From assembly GCF_028858725.1 (NCBI RefSeq), contig NC_084774.1, positions 2,268,001 through 2,332,000 on the forward strand: 64,000 nucleotides of DNA. Reading direction: 5' to 3'. The stretch is from Colius striatus (lineage: Eukaryota; Chordata; Aves; Coliiformes; Coliidae). Below the pieces are notes generated by a model, which saw only the letters and a list, made by a program, of their open reading frames with translations, was not told the origin of the DNA and ran no database searches. A program made the position numbers and the translations under genes. Within the stretch, counting starts at the first letter, position 1; each line of letters begins with the position of its first letter. This document shows positions 37,481-49,400 of this stretch, one piece after another.

Positions 37481-40400
37481 CCGTGTCCCTGGCCCGCGAG
37501 CTGGAAGCCGAGCTCTGCAGGGGCTGTGCAGGGCTGGAGGGGCCGAGCAGGGCTGCAGGGGCTGTGCAGGGCTGCAGGGGCCGAGCAGGGCTGGAGGGGC
37601 CGAGCAGAGCTGGAGGGACTGTGCAGGGCTGCAGGGGCAGAGCAGGGCTGCAGGGGCAGAGCAGGGCTGCAGGGGCTGTGCAGGGCTGCAGGGGCAGAGC
37701 AGGGCTGCAGGGGCTGAGCAGGGCTGCAGGGGCTGAGCAGGGCTGGAGGGACTGTGCAGGGCTGCAGGGGCTGAGCAGGGCTGCAGGGGCAGAGCAGGGC
37801 TGCAGGGGCTGAGCAGGGCTGCAGGGGCAGAGCAGGGCTGCAGGGGCTGAGCAGGGCTGGAGGGACTGTGCAGGGCTGCAGGGGCAGAGCAGGGCTGCAG
37901 GGGCAGAGCAGGGCTGCAGGGGCTGTGCAGGGCTGCAGGGGCTGTGCAGGGCTGCAGGGGCCGAGCAGGGCTGCAGGGGCCGAGCAGGGCTGCAGGGGCA
38001 GAGCAGGGCTGCAGGGGCAGAGCAGGGCTGCAGGGGCAGAGCAGGGCTGCAGGGGCCGAGCAGGGCTGCAGGGGCAGAGCAGGGCTGGAGGGACTGTGCA
38101 GGGCTGCAGGGGCAGAGCAGGGCTGCAGGGGCCGAGCAGGGCTGCAGGGGCAGAGCAGGGCTGCAGGGGCAGAGCAGGGCTGCAGGGGCAGAGCAGGGCT
38201 GGAGGGACTGTGCAGGGCTGCAGGGGCTGAGCAGGGCTGCAGGGGCTGAGCAGGGCTGCGCTAGGAACTCGTTGGGCTTGCTGAATGACAAAAAGCAAAT
38301 CTGAAGAGTTGTCAGCTGCAGGAACCACTGGACTTTCAGCCCATTGGGAATAGCCACCTGGGTACGTGGTGGCTGCAGGCCAGGCACAGCTGCCTGTGGC
38401 TCAGCATTCTGCCTGCCACCGCTGCCTTAGGATGAGCAGGCTGCAGTGCACGTGAAGGAAACCCTGTCTCAATTTGTTTCATGTTAGATAAACTGAGGCT
38501 GCCCTATGTCAGAGCAACTTCTTGTTGACAGCAGAGCTGTGAAATGTGCTGTCCTTGGGCAGTAAAGACTTGGAGGGTAGCTGATGGAGGACAGGAGGAG
38601 CTGAGTCTGTTACAGGTGGCATTTGCTCATCTTCCTTCTCTGCATCCATCCAGGTTCTGCAGTACCGGGCACGCTGTCAAGAGCTGGAGCAGCAGCTGGA
38701 GGCAGGAGGGGTGAGTGTGCAGGGGGCTCACTAAAGAGGTGCACATAGCATTTGTTAACAGAGACAAAAGTTCCCAAAAGCAGTGATGGAGCAAACCAAG
38801 AGTTTGCTGCCTGAGGTTTAAAGAAGCACTGTTTTCTGGTCTGTGTTTTGTCCAGTTGCCACCCTTAGAGCAGCCAGCAATCCCAGAAATGCCAGGCCAG
38901 AAAACCCCACCGAGAAGGGTTTCAGTTTTATTGCTGGGGGAACATTTGTCCAAGGTCTCAGGAGAGGGCTGTACTGCCTGTTAGATTTTATGGCTGTCTC
39001 TGAAAAAGAATCAGTCAAAGCACAGCATTTGGGAAGGCAAGAACAGTGGTGTTCAATGGACAGAGCTGGCTCTGTGCTTTTCTTTCTGCTTCGTGGTTAA
39101 GGCAAACCAGAGAGGAAGGTTAGGAGAGCGTTCACGGGCCTTGAGTCAAAGTGAGCACTTGCAGTCATGGCCTGAGGTTAAGTAGCTGTGGGACTGCAGC
39201 ACTGGCTGATTGAGTGAAGTTGCTCACCTGGAGTAACACCCTTCCTCCTCCCTTCCTCTGGGCATTGTTAGGCCTGGAAGAAGGCACAAGCTGCTGAGAT
39301 ACCCAGCACGGGGAAGTGAAAGCAATGGATGCCAACAGAACACAAGAAATGGACTAAATGTCTTGTTTCTTCTTAAGGGATCTCTTGCGAGCAGGTGGGA
39401 AGCCACAGAAGACCACAGCCTGGAGAAAGCACTGCTTCAGTTGGAAGAGGAGCAGCAAAGGTACAAGGGAGAAGCATTCCCTCATTCTTGGTATTGTGGA
39501 AGGCAGGCAGAGCCTGTGGGTGCTACCTGCTCTGCCCCTGGGCATGCTGCTTTGAAAGAGGGAAGGCCTGTCTGCTCTGTGGTGCTGTGAGTGTTGTGTG
39601 CTCAGTGGCTCTGCTTTTGAGGGAGGTGATTCCACAGGTCCCTTTTCAGCCTGAATTATTCTGTGGTTCAATAGGTGAGAGACTTAAGTCAGTGCTGGAC
39701 AAAAGTGATGCATCGTGGTCAGGCAGCACCAAGGGGAAGCGAGACATTAACTGTGAGCATCACCAAAGTTCAAGAGCAAGGGGAAACCAAAGCTGTAGGT
39801 GGAAATTGAAGGCTTAAAGCAAGGAGAAGCAGATGCCATCGCTGAGAGGTCTTAGTTAATCCTGAAAAGCATGTTCACTGCCTCTTCAGTTTCCCAACAA
39901 AGTCAGTGCTGAGGGAGCTGGGAAATCCTGGGCACGCTGCTTGTGGCCATCGGTCACTCAGTGACCTCGTTGCTGTTTCTCCCTTTCCAAGGTGTGAGAA
40001 CCTGGCAGAAGTGAACACTCTGCTGCGGGAGCACCTCGATGAGGCAAAGGAGGTGAACTCAGCGCTCAGAGAAGACGTGGGAAAGCTGACAGCAGATTGG
40101 ATGAGGGCCCGGGAGGAGCTGGACTTGAAGGAGAGCGAGTGGCACAGCGAGCGTGAGGTGAGGCCAGGCCACGGGCAGGGCAGAGCTGCTGCCAGGGCAG
40201 GCACTGTGTGGTGCTTCTGGCGTAGACCTGCGCTGTGAAGGTCGTGTCTGTGTTGAAGGTGTCTCAGTGTTGATGAGCAGAAAGCAGGGCTGTGAGCTAG
40301 AGGAGTGTTAGCAGGTTGTGATTGATGGGAGATGTCACCTGCTGTGACCATACTGCTTGGTCTTAAAAGCAAATGCTGTTGCCCCTTCAGGGCAGTCACA

Positions 40401-43400
40401 CAGGAAGGCTCATCTGTCCAGTAGTTCCCAAATCTCTGTTTACAGCAGTAGAGGTCTGTGTGTTTGCAGATTCAGAGCAGCCAAGAGCAGAAGAGCCTCC
40501 TTTCCTAGTAGCCTGTTGTAAGCAAATCTGACACTGGTCTTGGAGGGGCTTGTTTTTGTCTTCCTCCACCAAGACTGCCAGCCACCTCTGCAAGGCCAGG
40601 TGATGAACCTGGATCAGTTTGCTTTGCTGACAGCCCCTTCTGCAGGAGAAGAGTGAATCTTAGAATCTTAAGGGCTGGAAGGGACCTGGAAAGCTCATCC
40701 AGTGCAACCCCCCTGCCAGAGCAGCACCACCTAGAGCAGGGCACACAGGAACTCATCCAGCTGGGTTGGAATGTCTCCAGAGAAGGAGCCTCCACAGCCC
40801 ATCTGGGCAGCCCCTGCCAGGGCTCCCTCAGCTCAGCAGGGAAGGAGTGTTCCCTTCTCAGAACTCAGCTGCTGGGTGTCCTGAGGCATCTGTGGTGCCT
40901 CTTGAGCCATCGGTGCCCCTGTTGGGATTGTTATTAGAGAGCCCTGCTGACGGTGGCTGTGCTCTCTCCTGTCTGGAAGACTTGTACAGTGACAGCAAAG
41001 GCTGAGTTGGTGTTTCCTTTCTGTCTTTGCACCTCCAGCTTTACGACAGCCACCTGAGGGCTGAAGGGAACCGGCTGCTGGGCCTGTGGCGGCAGGTGCT
41101 CGCCTTGCGCTGCCGCTTCCTGGAGCTGAGGAGTGCCACTGAGCGGTGAGGCCCTTCCCACACACACAGACACACACACAGAGACACACAGACACACACA
41201 GACACACACACAGACACACACAGCCTCCCTTGGCCGCTGCACTGCAGCCTGCACGGTGCCCTCCGTGTGCCTAGGGCTGTGATCTCTCCTTGGGCAGTCT
41301 GCAGCAGTGCCACTCAGCAGGCTTTAGGCTGTTTTGGGGATCCTTTTGTTTGATGCTGGAGTTTGGAGAAAACTGAGGGGCTGGGGCTATGGGCACTGCA
41401 GAGGCCTAAGCAGAGGCCTTGCACTCGCCCAGGGGGATGTTTGGGCAGAGTAGCACAGACACAGGCACACGTGGGCACGGTGGAAGAGGCTCACCAACGC
41501 TGTGCATGCAGCATGTAGAGCAGTCCCTGTAACAGAATGAAGGAAATCTGCCTTAAATCTCACCGAGTTTCTTTTCCTCTTTCCCCTGTTCTCCTGATGT
41601 TGAGATCATTCATGAACATACTGTTCTTTTTCCTTCTCATTTTCATCTTGCATTTGTTCAGATCAGCTTATACCCTCTTCTTCCTGCACCAGTGCTGTGG
41701 AGAGAACAAACAGCTCCTGTGCCCTGTTCCTGCATTTAGCCAGCTTATTTTCCTGAGTTTCATGCCTCTTTTTCTTGTTGTGGTGTTCTTGGACTCTCTG
41801 AGGTTCCTTTCCCACAGTTGCATGCTACACAAACACAAACAGTGTAGCCACTGGAGCTGGGTTACTGTCAGCCTGATTTCATTGTAGGCTTTCCTTGATG
41901 TGTAGAGCCTGCATGACATACTACTTCTGTCTTGTGGTGTTTGTGCTTTTCTTGTTGCTGGTGAAGATGTTGTCACAAGTCTCATAGCAGCCCACATGCT
42001 GATAGGTGGCTTAAGGCTGATCCCCTAGGTACAGAAGCTGGGGACCTTGCTGTAATTCCTTACACCTATTGATGGGAATTAGGACATGTCAGTTAAGACA
42101 GAACAGGAGCAGCAATTTCTGAGAGTAATCAGAGGTCCTGGAAAGCTTCTGGCTGCCCTTACATTTCTTTCTTCTGTCTGTGGAGAAAACAGACTTCTTC
42201 CTCAACTGTCCAGCAGGGTCAGTGCTCAGCTGTCGAGGTGTGTCCTGATCCCAGAGTGTCAGATGAATGTCAAGGAAGATGTCACCTTTCCTGCCAGCTT
42301 CTCCTCTTGCACAGTTATATGCTTCAGAAGGGAGTCAGCTGACAAAGGTGGTGGTGTGAGCATTATGTCTGCCTTTACTCTTCTTCAGAGATTTGGCAGA
42401 GCTGAAGGCAGAGCAGATGAGGCTCTCTGGGTCGATCCTGGTGAGCTGCTCCAGCCTGAGCTCTGGGGTGCAGCTCTGGGAGTGTGTGGCTCTGGGAAGT
42501 GCTGCCCTGAGGGATGGAGCCCGGCAGGAAGCACAGCAGGAGGAGAGCCAGAAACCTTGGGAGGGGAAACACTCCCAAGTGGAGGAGGACCTGGAGAAGA
42601 AGGAGCTTCAGGACAGGTAAATGTGTTTCAAACTTTGCTGTGACAAATGTTTTCTTTTGTGGCAGCTTCTGGGGTCTGTAGATGCGCTGTGTTCACGTTT
42701 AGAATGCACCCATCCTGCACAGCCTTGCTTCTGCCCCTAGTTTAGAATGCACCCATCCTGCACAGCCTTGTTTCTGCCCCTAGTTGAAGGTTGCCTTCCA
42801 CATAATGGATAGAAAAACCCATCTGGCTGACAGGAGCTCTCCTGAGTAAGACAAGATTAGACAGATGGTTTTGCTGTTAATGGATTGTTGGTGAGAAATT
42901 GAGACTATAAGAGAGTTCTGGCTCTTTTACAGCCCTTTTGCAACCCAGGGCTGTGCTAAAGGAGCTGGGAGAAATTTGCCCAGGGCCATTGTGGTACTGA
43001 CAGTTCCTTGCAAGACTGAGTGCAGAAGGCCTTTGGGGCAAGAAGTGCCATTTTGTAGCCCAGGCATATTAACCTGTAGAGATGAATGCTGCCTTTGCTG
43101 CATGGTCTGGGTTGAACTTTTTCTGCTGTGCTTCTGGGAGCTGCGTGGCTCTAACAGCTGATGGTGTGCTGTGCTTCTGGAATGGCACGTGGGCCTTCTC
43201 TTCCCAGGGTGATGGAGCTCTCTGCCTTGCTGGTACAGTCTCAGAAGCAGAATGAGGAGAAGGAGAAGACCATGAAAACACTTAATGACACTGTGGAGAT
43301 TCTAGTATGTCTTACCTTTATCTGGGAGATTGCCCAGTGTTTGCTCTTTAGCCTTAGCACAGAGAGGTGTGGCTTCCTCACCAGGAGTGGTAGAGATGCA

Positions 43401-46400
43401 AACCTTATGGGAACATCAGGCACATTGTCAAAATGTTCCTTGTGTGCTTAGCACGTGTGGGATCAGTCCAGGTGCAGGCAGTGGCAGGGCAGCTGCAGAC
43501 AATTCAGATGTCCTGCTCAGGGAGATTGCCTGGGACTTTAAGACTCAAAGGATCAAAGCTCCTTGGGATTGGCAGCTTCATAGCAAGCTGTACAAACTAG
43601 CTGTTGGCCATCTTAGTTTGGGGAAAGAGGAAACTGAATAGATGTGGGAAGGGTTACCCTGGAATCACTGGAGCTGAGACTTAGCAGTGTGACCATGGCA
43701 CTGAGGATGGGAACGGAGGAGGGGAGCAGCTCTTCCTCGCCCCACCCTTGTTCTGTTTTCAGGAAGCAAGTTGCTTAGAGAAAGAGCATGAAGCTTCATT
43801 GACTAAAAGTGCCAAGGAAGAGAATCTTTTCCTCCAAAAGCTGATAAAAGATATAACTGAGGTAAGTGCAGAGTTGGGACCACACTCCTGCAGATTTCAC
43901 TTAGAAATACTCTAGCAAAGCAACAGACGAGGCCAGGGGGTAGATGTGTGTGTTACAGATGTGTGTGTTACATACTCTCTGTGTTAACTGCTGCTGGCTG
44001 TTTATTTTTTATGCTACTCTCCTGACACAAAGTAACTTCTGAGCTGACTGTCCTGTGAGACTTCATCTGAGTTGCTAGAAGTGCCTTCACCATCCTGCTA
44101 AGATCTGTCTTGGACTGTGCTTTCTGAGTTGGCTGCTTGACTGTCCCCTGTTGCTTGGAGGCTTCCCCCACCCTCCCTGAGCAACAATTCAGTTGGTATT
44201 CAGATTTTTTAAAAGGTCACTGACTCAATCAACACACTTGCCAACTCTGCTCCTTCACTTTATATTCCCTGGTTGTTGTCTCCCCAGAATCAGAATTGGC
44301 CTGTTTAGGGGAAACTTAACTTAGTCCTAAACTTCACTCTGTGGAAGGGGGTTTAATCATCAGATTTTTAACACAGCCTATCACAAAGTCAGTTCTTTCC
44401 CCTCATGTCATTTCTATCTTCTTGTGCTAATAATTGTAACCATTAGCTTTCACTTTGCTGTTTCCAGCATTCATCAGCCTCCTTCTTCCATGAGCAGCAT
44501 CAAATGTTTCCTTTCACTGCTGTTTCTGGTGTCGCTCTGGTGCTTGTGTACGTGGCTCTGAGAAGCTGAAGGAGACCAAAATCTTTCCTGAGAGCTTCAG
44601 CAAACAGCCTCCAGCTGCTTCACACTTGTTTGTGCCTGTTTCTACTAGTTGTATTCAGAAATCCCTGGAGTACTTGTGGCCACAGTACTTGGCTGACTGA
44701 AGAAATGAGAGAGTGGAGTTTTTAATGACTCTGGGCTGAAGTGGGGAAAAAAAGGAGAAGTAGATAAAACCAAGTAGAATGGTCAAAGAGTAACAGCTTG
44801 ATGTGGCTTTCAGGTGGTGCTAGATGACAGTGAGAATGCAGTCAGCATTCTCTGCACTGACCCTTCCCAGTGTGCAGAATCTGGCAACATCTTCTCTCTG
44901 AGCTCCTTGGCTGCAGAACAAGCCTTTGTCTGGGTTCAGGAAGCAGTGGCAAGGAGGCGAGGGGCAACACAGGTGAGAACTTCTGCTTGTCACCTTCATT
45001 GCTGGCCACAGGCTCAGCTGCCAATGCCTCACTTAGCTTGAAGCCTTTCCATTTACTTGGCCAGTTTCTAGCCATCCCACTCTTGGTGCTGTATTGCCTT
45101 GCCAGTCTCACCAACTCTCTTTTCTGCTGCTTTTCTCTCCTTGATCTCCACCCACTCATCACAGCTTTTGTCTTCAGGTGAGCTGTCTCTCTGCTTGCTT
45201 CTTCTCCCAGCTATCTGGCTCCATATTCCCTGCTCCTTATTGCTTGTTTGTGCTCTTTCTCTGCCCATTCCTTGCAGGCCCTAAAAGAAGAGCTTTCTGC
45301 CCAGCAGGGCTCTATCAATGGCCTGCTGCAGCAGCACAGACAGCAGGAAGAGAAGAGCAGGAAGCTGCAGCAAAAGCTTGAGCAACTGGAGGAGGAATGC
45401 AAAATGTCCAGCAACCACTGTCAGCACCTCCAGTCTCTGGTAGAGACACTCAAGAGGTGAGTGTCTCCTCCTTTTGTGTTCTAGTGGCCATCTGCTCCCA
45501 GGTCTGGGTGTTCAGAGGTGTCATGGGCAGAAAACTCACCTTTGTGGTCATTATGGCTTTGTTCTCTTCTTGTGGTGTTCTGTTAAATTGTCCTTTTCCT
45601 CCTGATTCTCCTCCCCATCCTGCCAAGGCAGGAGAGGTGAGTGGCTGTGTGGTTTGGTGATGATTGGCTGGGTTTAAACCATGACACTAACCACTGCTAC
45701 TCACTGAAGGAGGGCAAAAGCCTGCCTGCCTTCCTCTTACTCTCTTCAGTTTCCTTGTGTGGGGAAGAGCAAGTTCTGCCTCCCCACGCTCCCAGTGACA
45801 CCACCTGGAGTGATGAAAATGGGACCTGTGACTCTTCAGGCCCCTTCATTCTTCCAACTGAGCCCTGTCTCTGCAGTGACTGTGCAACCCTCGAGGAAAC
45901 CAGGGAAGAGCTGAAGCAGCAGCTTGAAGTAACGGAGCAAGAGGCCTCTCGTCTGCGGCACAGGAACGTGGAGCTGCAGCACAGGAACATGGAGCTGCAG
46001 CACAGGAACATGGAGCTGCAGCTGAAGGAGGAGTCAGCCCAGGGGGAGAAGGTGGAGCAGCAGGAAAGGATGGAGAGAGCAAGTCGTGACCGGGAACTCC
46101 TGTGAGTGTCGAAGCTTCCTCTGGGCATTGATGGGCTGGAGGAGGCTCACCATGAAAGAATGAATGTTGTACACTCATTATGGGTGGCAGGGAGTACTGA
46201 AGGGTCAGGTGGTCAGGTCTGGCTGCTGCTGATGCACAGCAGAGCTGCCTCCTTGTGCTTCCATTGCAGCCCTTTGCAAGAGTGATTCCAAACCTGACCA
46301 GAGTAGTTGATGACAGGCTGTGTTTAAGGAGGAGAAACAATTGAACTGTGAAGGCAATGGTGGAGCAAAACAGGTTGCTCAGACAGGCTGTGCAGATTCT

Positions 46401-49400
46401 GTCCCTGGACATTTGAAAGACCCAACTGGATACAGCCTTGAGCAAGTGAGACTGATCTCATAACTGAGCCCAGCTGCTCTGAGGCCTCCTGGGGTCCCTG
46501 CCAGCCTGAATCATCCTTTGATTGTTGGATTGGGAATTGATGCACATCTCCTCAAACAGATTGGAGTCTTTCTCATTGTTTCACTGCTGAAGGCAAGAAT
46601 AATTGTGGGAATATTAATCTGGACTTAAAAAGTCTGTCTTACAAGCTGTTCCAAGTTCTCATTTGAGTATCCAATGGATGCAGAGGAGAGGACTGATGGG
46701 CAGGGAGCTGTGAGGGGGCCTGAACGTTTTGGAAGTACTCTGTGTGGAACTTTCTGTGTTCCAGCTTCATCCCATCACCCCTTGTCCTGTTGCTAGCTAC
46801 TATAGAAAAGAGGGATGTCCCAACCTCCTGACACCCACCAGTGAGATATTTATAAATGTTAGTAAGATCCCCCCTCAGTCTCCTCTTCTCCAGACTGAAC
46901 AGCCCCAGGTCCTGCAGCCTTTCCTTGTATGATCATCTTGGTGTCCCTGCACTGGCCTCTCTCCAGCAGTTCCCTGTCCCTCTGCAGCTGGGGAGCCCAG
47001 AACTGGACACAGGACTCCAGATGAGGCCTCAGCAGGGCAGAGCAGAGGGGGAGCAGAAACTCCCTTGCCCTGCTGCCCACACTCTCTTGCTGCCCCCAGG
47101 CTGCCATTGCCTTGGCCAATATATTCTTATATTTAGGTGTAAATAGAAGGCTGTTGGAAATCATTCAAACTGCCATGTCAGGGACATAGTATGTGCTTTT
47201 GGCTTTGGAAATGAGAATATTTTTACTTAAAAGCTTGTCTTTGCCCTTCCCATAGACTGAAGGACTTGGCTGCACTTGAAGGAAAGCACTCCTTGTTACA
47301 GAGTGAGTGGGTAGTGGTGAGAGAGACGCTGGAGGCATCGTGCCTTGAGAGGGACCTGCTGAGGCAAGAGAAACAGGAGCTTACAGTGGGGCTGGAAAAG
47401 GTACAGTCACCTTCTTCCTGGGCAGCACTTGTCTGAGAGGGAGTTATGATAGCAGGACAGATGCTGTTTGTGGCAGCAGAAGGCAGTGGAGGTGTCCTTG
47501 GTAAGTGGTGCTCAGTCTCTTTGGAGTGGTCACTCCCCACGTGCTATTGGGAACACTGAGCTGGGGGTGTTGGTGGCACACAGGGGATGTGGAGTGGCTG
47601 CTTGAAGTCAGGGATTCTCCTGCCTTTGTTGTCATGTTGTGTGTTTGTCTTTTCAGGCAGAGCAGTCTGTAGCAGAGCTGACAGGGGCTCAGAATAAGCT
47701 GGCTGCTGAAATAGCTGATCTGCGTCTTGCAGCAGCGAAGATGAGCAGCATTAATGAAGCTCTTGCAGGGGATAAAGCACAACTGAACAAACTTGTGCTG
47801 CAGGTGAGCAGAGCTGCCAGAGATCCTGCCAGGGGTCTGTACCCAGCTGCTGCTTCTGCTCAGGCTTCCTGCCTTCAGACAGTATGGCTGCTTTAATATG
47901 GTGATATAAGAAATGATCCCTTTTCTGTCCAAGCCAAACCTCCTACAAAGTAAATCTTACTGTATTTTCTTTCCTTTGTGCTTGTAGCTAGAGCAGGAGA
48001 ATGAAGTTCTGTCAGGTAAAGTGAATGAGATGGAGAGAGCAAAGATCTGTGACCAGGAGAAGCTGAACTTATGTGAAAGAACAACTGAAGAGCTTCGTGC
48101 AGAGAAAGCTCACCTGGAGCAGCTGCTGAAGAAAGCAGAGGAGCAACAAGAGGGGCTACAAGCAGAGCTGACCATGCTGGGAAAGGAAAAGGAGGAAACC
48201 CAAGACAAACTCAATCAGGTGAGACCAGAAACCTGGTGCTTCAGAGTTGGGCATTTGGCTGCTTGGCTCAGGGAGTCTGTGTCTGTTGGAATTCACAGTG
48301 ATTTCCTCAAGGAGGTGCTTGGGTAGTGCTGGAGGTCAGAAAGCTTTTTTGCTGCCTTTTGGAAACACACTGATGCTTTGCAGAGATCCTGTGCATGTGT
48401 CCTCTGCTTCTACAGATTCTTTTAATGCATGTGTCAGTGTTGGCCTCTTTTGGCTTTTGATGAGCTGCAAAGAGATGATTGTGTTGTCCATGAATCTCAG
48501 TGGCTCTGCTATTCCCATGTGTTGCTCTGAATTCTTTTTCTGAGGCAAAAACCAGGGCTGCATGTTTCTCTTTATGCTTTTTGTGGTGGGGTCTACAACT
48601 TTAAAACTCTGTTTGAGTGTAGGGAGCAGGATAAAGCTGCAGGTCAATGTCTGCTCTCTTGTCATTCCCATTCTTAGCAGTACATCTTGAAATGACTTAA
48701 ATTGTGTTTTAAGACATACACACAACTTTGTGCCTGTAAAGCTGCCTGGCAGGAACTGACCTGGTTGACAGTCAGCTGAGTGTGAGCTGGCAGTGTGCCC
48801 AGGGGTCAAGAAGGCCAAGGGCATCCTGGCTGGGATCAGCAGTGGGGTGGCAGCAGGAGCAGGGCAGGGATTGTCCCCTGTGCTGGGCCCTGGGCAGGCT
48901 GCAGCTCCAGGGCTGTGTCAGTGCTGGGCCCCTCACTCACTGCCACAGGGACACTGAGGGGCTGCAGCGTGGCCAGAGCCGGGCACTGAGCTGGGGAAGG
49001 GGCTGGAGCACAAGGGGCTGGGCAGGGGCTGAGGGAATGGGGGTGTTGAGCCTGGAGAAGAGGAGGCTGAGGGGAGACAGGAGCCCTCTCTGACACTCCC
49101 TGACAGGAGGCTGCAGGGAGCTGGGGGTCAGGCTCTGCTCCCCAGTGACAGTGACAGGACAAGGAGAAATAGTCACAGTTTGCACCAGGGGAGGTTTAGG
49201 TTGGATATTCTTAAGGATTGTCCAGCCCTGTGCCAGGCTGCCCAGGGAGCTGGGGGAGTGCCCAGCCCTGGGGATATTTGGAAGGGCTGAGGGACATTCT
49301 GAGGCACGTGATTCAGTGCTGGGCTTGGCACTGCTGAGGTAATGGTTGGATGGTCCTAAAGATCTTTTCCAACCTAAATCATTCTGTGATTTCATGGAGC

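Noticed and set aside
36516-38387. Long frames on both strands across the CEP250 CpG island and array
   Set aside because: High GC content removes stop codons; only the 60-bp exon 36961-37020 joins in phase to conserved CEP250 sequence.
39992-41145. Rootletin (CROCC) as identity of the coiled-coil gene
   Set aside because: The N-terminal region is shared by both paralogues, but exons 2, 7, 8, 11, 13 and 16 match CEP250 specifically.
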